This document shows positions 43,040 through 51,210 of a stretch of DNA of 51,249 bases, piece by piece. The stretch is from Planctomyces sp. (GTDB lineage: Bacteria > Planctomycetota > Planctomycetia > Planctomycetales > Planctomycetaceae): positions 1-51,249 of the forward strand of contig SXKJ01000063.1 of assembly GCA_005778115.1 (NCBI GenBank), in the 5' to 3' direction. Numbering within the stretch: the first letter of the stretch is position 1; each line of letters opens with the position of its first letter. Under the pieces are notes generated by a model. It saw nothing but the letters and a program-made list of their open reading frames with translations, was not told the origin of the DNA and did no database searches. The position numbers and the translations under genes are program-made.

Positions 43040-43190
43040 GTGGCTGTGGACCATGCCGATCGAACGCACCGCGCTCCAGCCGAGTTTCTTCAGCGACGCG
43101 GGTGCCGGCAGCGAGACGTACTCGCGAGTTTCGTCGCGACCATGTTTGTTGGACTTCGTGCGTCTCGTGCCGAGTGCCTCGCGGCGGCGG
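43040..43190 (-). pseudogene. Probable ISAs1-family transposase remnant
   Basis: On the minus strand one frame reads NKHGRDETREYVSLPAPASL, KKLGWSAVRSIGMV. This matches the pattern HGRIETR...W.GLKSIG seen in ISAs1 (H-repeat) transposases. There is no start and no further recognisable part, so only a fragment is left. It lies between the PSD1 stop and the fused deletion remnant at 43297. The family call is by eye. Confidence 0.45.
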
Positions 43191-43296
43191 AGCGTCCGAC
43201 TCGAAGTGTTCGATCAGCGTCTCTTGCAGAAGACACAAGTTGTGTCTATTCCGAAAGACGGCATCAACTGTTGAAGACGTTATGAGATCACGCGAA

Positions 43297-43996
43297 ATGA
43301 AACTCAATCGTTTTGTGATTTTGCAATTGATGTTCGTAGCCGCCGCCCCGGCGGTTTCGGCGGAGAAGCTCACGGTGCAGCTCAAGTCGCTGATCGATGG
43401 CCACTGTGTTCATTGCCACGGGGCGGACACGCAAAAGGCTCAATTGCGTTTGGACACGCTGTCTGATGACTTGAGCGATCCGGCTGTCTCGCGGCGGTGC
43501 TCAACTGGTCGAGCGTTCGCGGCAGTGGTACAGCCTGGTGCATCTGGCGTTGCAAACCGATTCCACGCGTGTCGTCTCGCGGTGGCTTAGCACGCAAGAG
43601 CGTCCCGAAATCATGGGCGTGAACGTCGGCCACCACGACGCCTCGCACCACGGACAAGACCCGGAGAAGCTGGACCAACTGGCTCTGATCGAAGAAGCCG
43701 AAATCAAAGTCTTCGGCGAATTCTTTGAGAAGCTCAAGCAGAAGACCGAATGCGATCACTCGCTGCTCGATCGCACGGCGGTGCTCTACGCCAGTAACCT
43801 CGGCAACTCGTCATCGCACGACAACAACAACCTCCCTATCCTGCTGGCCGGCGGCCGTTTCAGGCATCAAGGCCACGTTGCCTTCGACGCGAAGAGCAAC
43901 ACATACCTCTCAAACCTCTTCGTCTGCATGTTGCAGCACAGGGAGATCGAAACCAAATCGTTCAGGGCCAGCAACGGCGTGATCAGCGAGATTTAG
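43297..43996 (+). pseudogene. Deletion remnant: PSD cytochrome (DUF1592-type) start joined to DUF1552 end
   Basis: From ATG 43297 a signal peptide (FVILQLMFVAAAPAVSA) and a CxxCH cytochrome motif (GHCVHCHGADTQKAQLRLDT) are readable up to about 43493 (DPAVSRR). The frame then changes. From 43500 on, the DUF1552 C-terminus is readable (LALQTDSTRVVSRW, HHDASHHGQDPEKLDQLALI, YASNLGNSSSHDNNNLPILL, LFVCMLQHREIETKSF). These two genes are often neighbours in planctomycetes. A single internal deletion of both gene bodies would give this structure. It cannot make a working protein of either kind. Confidence 0.8.
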
Positions 43997-44121
43997 ACCA
44001 CCACGAGCGAAATCGCCGAGCGTAAGTCGGTCAGCACGAGAACCCGAACGCTCTCGGTCCGTTATTCCCGATGAAGAAAGCCAAGGCCAAGAAGACCGCA
44101 TTGAAAGGGGTCGCAACAACC

Positions 44122-45519
44122 ATGAAACCAGCATTCGGATTCATCATCGCACTCGCTATTGCCTTCGCGCCGTCCGTCTTGTTCGCGGTGGAAGATGCGC
44201 CGCGGTCCAAACCAAACATCGTCTTCCTGCTGATTGACGACCTCGGTTACGCGGACTGCGGCTTTAACGGTGGCAAGGACATTCAGACGCCGAACATCGA
44301 CAAGCTCGCCGCCAGCGGAGCCATTCTGGAGTCGCACTACGTTCAGCCGGTCTGCTCGCCGACGCGAGCCGCGTTGATGACGGGGCGGTATGCGACGCGA
44401 ACCGGCGTGTACACGGTCGTTCGGCCGCATGCGAAGTGGGGTCTGCCGCTTCAGGAGCGAACATTGGCCAACGCGCTACAGGAAAGGGACTACACGACCG
44501 CGATTGTCGGCAAGTGGCATCTGGGTGAGTTCGATGCGAAGTACCAACCGACGTCGCGCGGCTTCGAACATCAGCACGGGTTGTTCTTCGGCATGATCGA
44601 CCACTTCACGCACATTCGAGGTGACTCGCACGACTGGTATCACAACGACAAGCCACTGAAAGAGGACGGCTACGCGACGCATCTCATCACGCGCGAAGCG
44701 TGCCGGCTGATCGAGTCGCAGCCGAAGACGAAGCCGCTGTTTCTGTATGTTCCGTACAACGCCGTGCATGCGCCGCTGCAAGTGCCGGAGAGGTACCTGA
44801 AACCTTACGGCGATCTCAAACGAGGCCGGCGAACACTGGCGGGAATGCTGGCCGCCGTTGATGAAGGGATCGGCCAGATCGTCGCGGCGTTGGACAAAGC
44901 GGGCCTGCGAGAGAACACGCTCATCGTTTTCTCGGCCGACAATGGCGGGCCGCCCCCCGGCAACAATGCGCCGCTGCGAGACTTCAAGGGGACCATTTAT
45001 GAAGGAGGCGTTCGCGGTTGCGCCTTCGCCACTTGGCCGGGCAAAATTCCCACCGGGCAGCGCATCAAGGAGCCTATGCACGTCATCGACTGGTATCCGA
45101 CGCTGGTGAAGCTGGCTGGAGGCAGCCTCGATCAGAAGCTGCCGATCGACGGCAAAGATGTGTGGCCGATGCTCACGCAACAGTCTCGTTCACCGCACGA
45201 TGCCATCCTGAGCGTGAAGTCGCAAACGGCCGCCGCGCTGCGCATGGGAGACTGGAAGCTCGTCAGCCAATCCGTCGCTGCCGCCGCAACGACCGACGGC
45301 TCGAAGAAAGCCAACGCCGCCAAGAAAGCCGCTGCGAAAAAGAAACCTCAACCGGCAGCGGGATCCGTCGAACTTTACAACCTCGCCACCGACATCGGTG
45401 AAACCACCAACCTCGCCGAAAAGGAACCCGAGCGCGTCGCCATGATGCAAGCTCGTCTCGCCGAACTTCTGAAGAATGCCGTCCCATCGGAAGCCGTTGG
45501 AAACGACACGACGGAATGA
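44122..45519 (+). CDS. Secreted sulfatase, formylglycine type
   Basis: The protein has 465 residues from the ATG at 44122; an open frame reaches back to 44071. The signal peptide is FGFIIALAIAFAPSVLFA. The metal-site block NIVFLLIDDLGYADCGFNGG and the C-x-P-x-R motif C78-SPTRAALMTGRY (Cys converted to formylglycine) are intact, as are VGKWHLGEF and FSADNGG. A Lys/Ala-rich insertion (KKANAAKKAAAKKKPQPAA) lies near residue 395. It resembles arylsulfatase B-like enzymes that desulfate polysaccharides. The maturation enzyme is not in the window. Confidence 0.93.
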   Translation: MKPAFGFIIALAIAFAPSVLFAVEDAPRSKPNIVFLLIDDLGYADCGFNGGKDIQTPNIDKLAASGAILESHYVQPVCSPTRAALMTGRYATRTGVYTVVRPHAKWGLPLQERTLANALQERDYTTAIVGKWHLGEFDAKYQPTSRGFEHQHGLFFGMIDHFTHIRGDSHDWYHNDKPLKEDGYATHLITREACRLIESQPKTKPLFLYVPYNAVHAPLQVPERYLKPYGDLKRGRRTLAGMLAAVDEGIGQIVAALDKAGLRENTLIVFSADNGGPPPGNNAPLRDFKGTIYEGGVRGCAFATWPGKIPTGQRIKEPMHVIDWYPTLVKLAGGSLDQKLPIDGKDVWPMLTQQSRSPHDAILSVKSQTAAALRMGDWKLVSQSVAAAATTDGSKKANAAKKAAAKKKPQPAAGSVELYNLATDIGETTNLAEKEPERVAMMQARLAELLKNAVPSEAVGNDTTE

Positions 45520-45531
45520 CGGGTTCTCGCC

Positions 45532-46122
45532 TTGAGCATGTGCCACACACTCGCCGATCACGGCCAGAGTTGGACGGTCGGCAAGCCCGGTTACACGGGC
45601 GGCAATGAGTGCCAGGCGGCGCTGCTCGGCGATGGCTCGATCATGCTCAATGTCCGCAACGATCACGAACGCTTCCGAGCAGTCGTCGTGACAAAGGATC
45701 TCGGGCAAACTTGGCAGCCGCATCCGACCAGTCGCAACACGCTCATCGAATCCAACTGCAACGGCAGCCTGTTGCGGTTCGACTACGAACGACGTGGAGA
45801 GAAACAGCGTGTGTTGAACTTCGCGAATCCGCATTCGCAGAAAGGCCGCACGCATCACACCGTACAGGTCAGCTTCGATGACGGGCTGACTTGGCCAGAC
45901 TCGCATCATTGGCTGCTGGATGAGGGACGCGGGGCCGGCTGTCCGAGCCTCACTCGCATTGACCGCGATCATGTCGGGATCGTATATGAGGGAAGCCAAT
46001 CGCATCTCGTGTTCGAGAAGCTGCCGCTCATCGACCTGCTGAAGCCGACGCGCCGTCATGCCTCACGCGATATCTGGCAGCGCGAAGTGCCGGATCAACG
46101 ATCTAGGCAACGCGAGCGGTGA
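45532..46122 (+). pseudogene. C-terminal fragment of a BNR-repeat exo-alpha-sialidase
   Basis: The open frame of 196 codons starts abruptly 12 bases after the sulfatase stop. It contains DHGQSWTVGKPGYTGGNECQ, a BNR Asp-box-like VTKDLGQTW and SFDDGLTW, and a terminal VGIVYEGSQSHLVFEKLPL. Sialidases of this type have about 380 residues, so the N-terminal half, including the first catalytic residues, is missing. About 20 extra codons follow the natural end. It overlaps the aldo/keto reductase gene by 20 bases at the 3' end. Confidence 0.75.
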
Positions 46123-46984
46123 TTTCCGAAACAAGTTCCAGCGGCAATGGCCCGCTACGAGCAGCCGCCAGATTCTCGGCCAGATGAGTGAGGTTGCAGG
46201 TGCCGACGATCGTCGTGTGACAGTGCGGATGCGAGAGCGTGTATCGCAGGATGAATTCCGCACGAGTCATGTCGTTCGGACGCAGCTCTTCGAGCCTGGC
46301 TTTTTCCCAGACCTCATTGAGCGCGGGCCGCTGGATTTCCGCATCCGGGCCACCTTGAGCGATCCCGCCTCGCAGAATGATGCCGGCACCGGATTCGGCG
46401 GCTCGACCGATGAGGTCGTGATGCTGCGGGGCCAGGCAGGAATACGGAATCTGAAACGTGTCGAACACACCCAGGTCGATCAAGGCCGAGAGATTCGGCA
46501 GAGAACTGGAGACGCCGATGAACCGGACCAAGCCCTGATCCCGTAGACTGGTCAGGACATCAATTAGTCCTTCGCGTTGCAGCGTTTCGGCATCACCACC
46601 ATGGAATTGGAGAAGATCAACATAGTCAGTGCGCAGACGCTGGAGACTCGTTTCCAGATTCCGCCGAATGACATCGGGCTTCCAAACGTGATCGAGTTCC
46701 AGATGATCCTCCCGCTGCGTGTAAACACAGCCGCATTTGGTGGCGAGATAAAACTCACGGCGGCGTGACCCGATGAAGCGACCGATCCGTTCCTCGCTGG
46801 CCCCATAATCGGGAGACGTGTCGATGAAATTGATCCCTGCATCCAACACGGCATTGAGAAACCGCTCGGCATCGTGGTCGTTCACCACTCGGACGCCCCA
46901 AGTCCGCGGCCCACGCAACCCCATGCTGCCATAACCAAGCTGTGTGACAGCCAACCCCGTGCGTCCAAGAAGTCGTCGGTTCAT
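46103..46984 (-). CDS. Aldo/keto reductase
   Basis: The protein has 293 residues from the ATG at 46984. The catalytic tetrad is complete: D55 and Y60 (NFIDTSPDYG), K83 (LATKCG) and H128 (LLQFHGG). The C-terminal NADPH-binding part has TTIVGTCNLTHLAENLAA. It should reduce a carbonyl with NADPH in the cytoplasm; the substrate is unknown. It is divergent from the TetR gene at 47161, and the operator-like palindrome in between could affect both. Confidence 0.9.
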   Translation of the reverse strand: MNRRLLGRTGLAVTQLGYGSMGLRGPRTWGVRVVNDHDAERFLNAVLDAGINFIDTSPDYGASEERIGRFIGSRRREFYLATKCGCVYTQREDHLELDHVWKPDVIRRNLETSLQRLRTDYVDLLQFHGGDAETLQREGLIDVLTSLRDQGLVRFIGVSSSLPNLSALIDLGVFDTFQIPYSCLAPQHHDLIGRAAESGAGIILRGGIAQGGPDAEIQRPALNEVWEKARLEELRPNDMTRAEFILRYTLSHPHCHTTIVGTCNLTHLAENLAAARSGPLPLELVSEITARVA

Positions 46985-47126
46985 TGCCCTGAGTTCCATA
47001 GTCCTGAAAGTTTCGACGCGGCCGGATGATTGCCATCGGGAAAGTGTAGCAGGAAGCCATCATCAACCGACTTGTCTCGCTGAGATCGAGGAAGCGGCCT
47101 TGCCATTCCGTCAGGGCGGGAGTATT

Positions 47127-47142
47127 GTGAGCACTCACTTAC
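47127..47142. promoter_or_regulatory. Putative TetR-family operator, copy 1
   Basis: The perfect dyad GTGAG-CA-CTCAC (47127-47138) extends to GCACTCACTTAC (47131-47142). It lies about 20 bases before the TetR start. The 12-base part recurs in reverse complement at 47770-47781, just upstream of the amidohydrolase. Two copies flanking a TetR gene suggest autoregulation and control of the downstream gene. Confidence 0.6.
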
Positions 47143-47160
47143 TTTAAAAAGAACGGTGTC

Positions 47161-47748
47161 ATGATGCCCCGGCCCAGCCAAATCGATGAACAACGCAAAA
47201 AGTTGTTGCCGATCGTCTGCCAGACGTTCAGCGAACTTGGCTATCGGCGGACGACAACAGCGGAGCTGGCGCAACGCTGCGAAGTCCGAGAGAACATCCT
47301 GTATCGGCTTTGGCCGGATAAGAAGGCGATGTTTCTCGCAGCGATTGACGACATCTTTCAGTCGCGCGCCGAGATGTGGGGGCAGATACTGGCTGATCTC
47401 CCTGACCCTGAATCGCGCGTCGAGCGGCTGATCGCTTACGAGGCCCAGCATCAGGGCGAGTTCGGGTTCTACCGAGTGATCTTCACGGCATTGGCTGAGA
47501 CCGATGACGACGAGGTGCGCGATTCCTTGAGCCGCATGTACCGCCAGTTTCACAAGCTCGTCGTGCAGCAAATCACGACGGGCCGAAAGGGTGAGCGTAA
47601 TGACCTCACGGTGAGTGATGCCGCTTGGGGGCTAATCGGCTTGGCCACGATTTCCAATATCATTGTCGAATTGAGCCTGCTCGGCCCCCGCCAGCGCAAG
47701 CAGATGTTTGCCTCGGTGGCGCAGGCATTGGTCAAGGACGCCGGTTGA
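47161..47748 (+). CDS. TetR/AcrR family transcriptional regulator
   Basis: The protein has 195 residues. The N-terminal helix-turn-helix is TFSELGYRRTTTAELAQRCE followed by VRENILYRLWPDKKAMFLAA, with the usual Y-x-x-F/W-x-x-K spacing. The C-terminal ligand domain is helical and unassigned. Putative operators lie upstream (47127-47142) and downstream (47770-47781). It probably represses itself and the amidohydrolase, released by an unknown small molecule. Confidence 0.9.
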   Translation: MMPRPSQIDEQRKKLLPIVCQTFSELGYRRTTTAELAQRCEVRENILYRLWPDKKAMFLAAIDDIFQSRAEMWGQILADLPDPESRVERLIAYEAQHQGEFGFYRVIFTALAETDDDEVRDSLSRMYRQFHKLVVQQITTGRKGERNDLTVSDAAWGLIGLATISNIIVELSLLGPRQRKQMFASVAQALVKDAG

Positions 47749-47769
47749 TCCTCTTTTTTTGCCCGACGT

Positions 47770-47781
47770 GTAAGTGAGTGC
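47770..47781. promoter_or_regulatory. Putative TetR-family operator, copy 2
   Basis: GTAAGTGAGTGC is the exact reverse complement of the 12 bases at 47131-47142. It lies 29-40 bases before the amidohydrolase ATG, where a repressor site would act. Confidence 0.6.
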
Positions 47782-47809
47782 CTACTAAACCTCTTGCTGG
47801 AGTTGAGCC

Positions 47810-48877
47810 ATGAACTACGCTGTGAATCGTCGCTCCTTTTTGATGAGTGCTTTGAGTACGCCATTGTTGGCAAGCCAACTGACGCAGACTAACAGCGTCT
47901 TTGCTTGCGAGCCGCCGCCAACCCTCGACATCCACGTGCATCTGTTTGGAGTCGGAGACGGAGGGACCGGTTGCCGAATTACGAAGTCGATCACGGAGGG
48001 ATTTCAATTCCGCTACCTGTTGAGCCTCCTGCGGCTGCAGGTTCCGAACAAATCGATCGACGAACGATACGAGGAGGTGCTGGTGGAGCAGGTGCAGGGT
48101 TCGGGGCTGAGCAAGGTGGCCCTCTTGGGCCAAGACGCGGTTTATGACGGCAACGGACGGCCGGATTGGGATCGCACTTCGTTTTATGTGCCGAACGATC
48201 ACGTCTTCGCGGTCGTGGCACGGCACTGTGAGTCCATGATCGCGTGTCCGTCGATCAACCCGGCACGAGCCGATGCGTTGAACGAGCTTGCTCGCTGTCA
48301 TGCGATGGGGGCGCGGTTGTTGAAGATTCATCCGCCGACGCAAGGCGTGAATATCGCCGACCGCAAGTACGCTCAGTTCTTCCGCTGCTGCTGTGAACTC
48401 AACATGGTGGTCCTGGTTCACACCGGGCATGAGCACAGTGCTCCGGTGATCGACAAGCGCCTCGCCGCACCACGTCGGTTGGAGTTGGCTCTCGATCAGG
48501 GCTGCACCGTCGTGGCCTGTCACGCCGGAACCGGCTGGATCATCGACACGCCCGATCAACTCCCGGAGTTCGTGTCGTTGCTGAAGCGTTATCCGAAACT
48601 GTGGGGTGACACCGCAGTGCTCGGGACCGCTAAAAGGGTCCGTGATTTTGGTCGTCTGTTGGAGGACGAAGAGTTCGTTCGCAGTCGGCTGCTGCATGGC
48701 AGCGACTTCCCATTTCCGGCCTCGCCGGCGGCCTTTGCGGGTCGTCTCGGAGAGGAAATGGCGCAACAACTCGAACGGGAAACCAATCTGCTGAAAAAAG
48801 ATTTCGCGTTGAAAGAGGCGCTCGGCATTGGGCGAGTCAGCGCTCAGCGAAGCTACGTCGTTGCCAACGTCTGCTGA
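47810..48877 (+). CDS. Tat-exported amidohydrolase (Amidohydro_2)
   Basis: The protein has 355 residues. VNRRSFLMSALSTPLLASQL is a Tat signal. The metal-dependent TIM-barrel motifs follow in order: H42-x-H44 (LDIHVHLFG), GARLLKIHPPTQG (Lys position), VLVHTGHE, VACHAGTG and LLHGSDFPFP (terminal Asp). Such enzymes hydrolyse or decarboxylate cyclic or carboxylic substrates. The TetR regulator beside it and the shared operator suggest an inducible role. Confidence 0.88.
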   Translation: MNYAVNRRSFLMSALSTPLLASQLTQTNSVFACEPPPTLDIHVHLFGVGDGGTGCRITKSITEGFQFRYLLSLLRLQVPNKSIDERYEEVLVEQVQGSGLSKVALLGQDAVYDGNGRPDWDRTSFYVPNDHVFAVVARHCESMIACPSINPARADALNELARCHAMGARLLKIHPPTQGVNIADRKYAQFFRCCCELNMVVLVHTGHEHSAPVIDKRLAAPRRLELALDQGCTVVACHAGTGWIIDTPDQLPEFVSLLKRYPKLWGDTAVLGTAKRVRDFGRLLEDEEFVRSRLLHGSDFPFPASPAAFAGRLGEEMAQQLERETNLLKKDFALKEALGIGRVSAQRSYVVANVC

Positions 48878-48900
48878 ATCTTTCCCATGGTGCGAATCAG

Positions 48901-49809
48901 ATGGCTGCTATTCGGCGACTACTTGTTGTGGTGAATCCTCGCGGCGGAAAGCGGCGTGGGTTGACGATTCTGGATCGGGTCAAGCCGGTCTTCGCAGCGG
49001 CGGGGATCGAATTAGATGTCCGAGTGACTCAGCGTTCGGGGTACGCGCGAGAGATGGCTCGGACGTTGGATATGACTAACGTTGATGGACTCTGTGCCAT
49101 CGGTGGTGACGGGACGGTCCACGAAGTTGTGGACGGCTTGATGCAAAGGAGCGAGCCGATTTCGGTCCCTCTGGGAATCATCCCTGCTGGCACCGGCAAT
49201 ACGCTCGCTCAACATTTGCAATGCGACGATCCAATCGAAGCCGCGCGGAAGATCGTGGCGGGAGAGACTCAGCCGCTCGATGTGGTGCGCGTCTGTCTAA
49301 GCGACGAGGTTGTTTTCTGTGTTGACGTTATCGGCTGGGGAGCGGTGTCAGACATCAATGCCACTGCCGAACGACTCCGGTTCCTTGGTCCATCACGGTA
49401 TGGTGTAGCGGCACTTTGGCAGATCCTGCGAGCCAAACGTCGGCGAGCAACGCTCACCCTCGACGGCCAAACCATTGACGATGAGTTCCTCTTCGTCATG
49501 GCTTGCAACCCGAAGTTCACAGGGTCGGGCATGAAGCTGGCACCTCATGCGGAGATCGGTGACGGCAAACTCGACGTCGTGGTTGTTCGGCGCGCCACGC
49601 GCTGGCAGATGTTGAAGCTGTTCAGCAAGGTCTTCGATGGTTCACACCTGGATTTGGAATTCGTCGAGTATCACCAAGTGCGCTCGTTCGCGATCGCGTC
49701 CCAAGACCACGATCCCCTCGACCTCGACGGCGAGATGAAGGGTCACACCCCGATGTCTGCAGAAGTGTTGCCGTCTGCGCTGCGGATTCTTGCAAAGGAA
49801 TCTTTCTGA
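48901..49809 (+). CDS. Diacylglycerol/lipid kinase, YegS/DgkB-like
   Basis: The protein has 302 residues. VVVNPRGGKRRG and the nucleotide motif GGDGT (68-72) with IIPAGTGNTLAQHL are the hallmarks of the diacylglycerol-kinase catalytic family. The C-terminal beta domain follows (CNPKFTGSGMKLAPHAEIGDGKLDVVVV). It should phosphorylate a lipid hydroxyl at the membrane with ATP. It follows the amidohydrolase by 23 bases, so both may be in the TetR-controlled unit. Confidence 0.92.
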   Translation: MAAIRRLLVVVNPRGGKRRGLTILDRVKPVFAAAGIELDVRVTQRSGYAREMARTLDMTNVDGLCAIGGDGTVHEVVDGLMQRSEPISVPLGIIPAGTGNTLAQHLQCDDPIEAARKIVAGETQPLDVVRVCLSDEVVFCVDVIGWGAVSDINATAERLRFLGPSRYGVAALWQILRAKRRRATLTLDGQTIDDEFLFVMACNPKFTGSGMKLAPHAEIGDGKLDVVVVRRATRWQMLKLFSKVFDGSHLDLEFVEYHQVRSFAIASQDHDPLDLDGEMKGHTPMSAEVLPSALRILAKESF

Positions 49810-49822
49810 CGAGGAATCATTC

Positions 49823-49980
49823 ATGGCAGACCCATTGGTCAATGATGAGTCTCGGAATGCATGGCTGGATGACATCCTGGCCGCCTCAATGCGCGACGTT
49901 TCGCACGGACGGGAATCGATATGATCTCCGCCAGCCACGATCAGACAGCGAAGGTCTGGGACTCAACGCCTCGGCAGTGA
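49823..49980 (+). pseudogene. Deletion remnant of a Ser/Thr kinase-WD40 type gene
   Basis: A 33-codon frame starts at ATG 49823 after GAGGAA and reads NDESRNAWLDDILAASMRDV. This resembles the beginning of planctomycete serine/threonine kinases (an xDExLAxYxRxxExG pattern, from memory). A second readable piece, RRFARTGIDMISASHDQTAK then VWDSTP, ends at TGA 49978-49980 and is the last strand group of a WD40 blade. Everything between the two ends of such a gene would have been deleted. The kinase part is uncertain; the WD40 part is clear. Confidence 0.5.
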
Positions 49981-50055
49981 CTCGCGATAAAAAGGGGAGG
50001 ATTGCACCAGCCGCGTGGGTAGGGGCAAGTCAACGAGAAATGAAACGGAGCGACC

Positions 50056-51075
50056 ATGATGGCGAGTGCCAACGAATGTCGGATTCGAAATGAAATGATT
50101 CACCGTACGGCAATGATTGTGGTCATTTTGGCCGTCGTCGGATTGGGCTGGGATGATCGAAGCGGTCAAGTTTTGGGACAGGAGCCCGAGCTGCTGACGT
50201 TGAATGGACACGCCGAGCCGGTTTACAGCGTGGCGTTCAGCCCGGACGGAAAACGGTTGGCGTCGGCCAGCGTCGATCGGACGGTGAAAGTGTGGGACGC
50301 CGCGAGCGGCGCGGAGTTGCTCACATTGAAAGGGCACGGCGGCATTGTCACGAGCGTGGCGTTCAACTCGGACGGGAAACATTTGGCGTCAGCCAGCTTG
50401 GATAACACCGTGCGGGTATGGGACGCCACGAGCGGTGCGGAGTTGCTCAGTTTGAAAGGGCACACCAAAGAAGTCATGAGCGTGGCGTTCAGCCCAGATG
50501 GGAAACGGCTGGCGTCGGGCAGCGTTGATCAAACGGTGAAAGTCTGGGACGCCGCGAGTGGCGCGGCATCACTCACTTTGAAAGGTCACACCAGCTATGT
50601 CTTGAGCGTGGCATTCAGTTCGGATGGGAAGCGGCTGGCATCAGCTAGCTCGGATCAGACGGTGAAAGTGTGGGACACCACAAGCGGCGCGGAGTCGCTC
50701 ACGTTGAAAGGGCACATGCGAGCGGTCTATGGAGTGGCGTTCAGCCCGGACGGAGATCGGCTGGCATCGGCCAGCGTGGATCAAACGGTGAAGGTGTGGG
50801 ACTCCACGAGCGGCGCGGAGCTACTCACGTTCAAAGGTCACACCAGCGGCGTCATCGGCGTGGCGTTTGGCCCGGATGGAAAACGACTGGCGTCGTCCGG
50901 TGGCGACAAGACCGTCAGAGTGTGGGATGTCACGAACGGCAAGGAGTTGCTCGCACTGCAAGGGCACACCAAGCTCGTTCAGCGTGTGGCGTTTAGCCCG
51001 GATGGAAAAAGGCTGGCGTCAGCTAGTGACGACAAGACCGTGAAGGTATGGGACGTCACGACACCGAGGGAGTGA
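50056..51075 (+). CDS. Secreted seven-blade WD40 protein
   Basis: The protein has 339 residues. A hydrophobic segment (TAMIVVILAVVGLGW) may be a signal or anchor. Seven WD40 units of exactly 42 residues (126 bp) start at 50206 and repeat every 126 bases. Each has GH...VxSVAFSPDGKRLASAS, D-x-TVKVWD and SGAELLTLK. Seven blades make a closed propeller with no other domain, so it is a protein-binding scaffold. The near-identity of units implies recent duplication or gene conversion. The start could be internal at 50095. Confidence 0.9.
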   Translation: MMASANECRIRNEMIHRTAMIVVILAVVGLGWDDRSGQVLGQEPELLTLNGHAEPVYSVAFSPDGKRLASASVDRTVKVWDAASGAELLTLKGHGGIVTSVAFNSDGKHLASASLDNTVRVWDATSGAELLSLKGHTKEVMSVAFSPDGKRLASGSVDQTVKVWDAASGAASLTLKGHTSYVLSVAFSSDGKRLASASSDQTVKVWDTTSGAESLTLKGHMRAVYGVAFSPDGDRLASASVDQTVKVWDSTSGAELLTFKGHTSGVIGVAFGPDGKRLASSGGDKTVRVWDVTNGKELLALQGHTKLVQRVAFSPDGKRLASASDDKTVKVWDVTTPRE

Positions 51076-51119
51076 CGGCGTCGAGTGCAACAAGAGAAGA
51101 AAGCAGACATCGGGTGCAT

Positions 51120-51138
51120 AACAGGAATTCCCTGTTTG
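51120..51138 (+). terminator. Weak terminator-like hairpin
   Basis: AACAGG at 51120-51125 pairs with CCTGTT at 51131-51136, followed by TTGTTGTGTCT. The stem is short, so this is only a weak candidate for the 3' end of the WD40 gene. Confidence 0.3.
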
Positions 51139-51210
51139 TTGTGTCTTGAGTAGTCTGCCGCTGCGGAAATGGATGTTCGCGAGTTGAGCAACGTCAAGGA
51201 GGGACATGAG

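Noticed and set aside
50206-51072. A CRISPR-like or tandem noncoding repeat array
   Set aside because: The 126-bp units are in-frame WD40 blades without spacers, so they are protein repeats.
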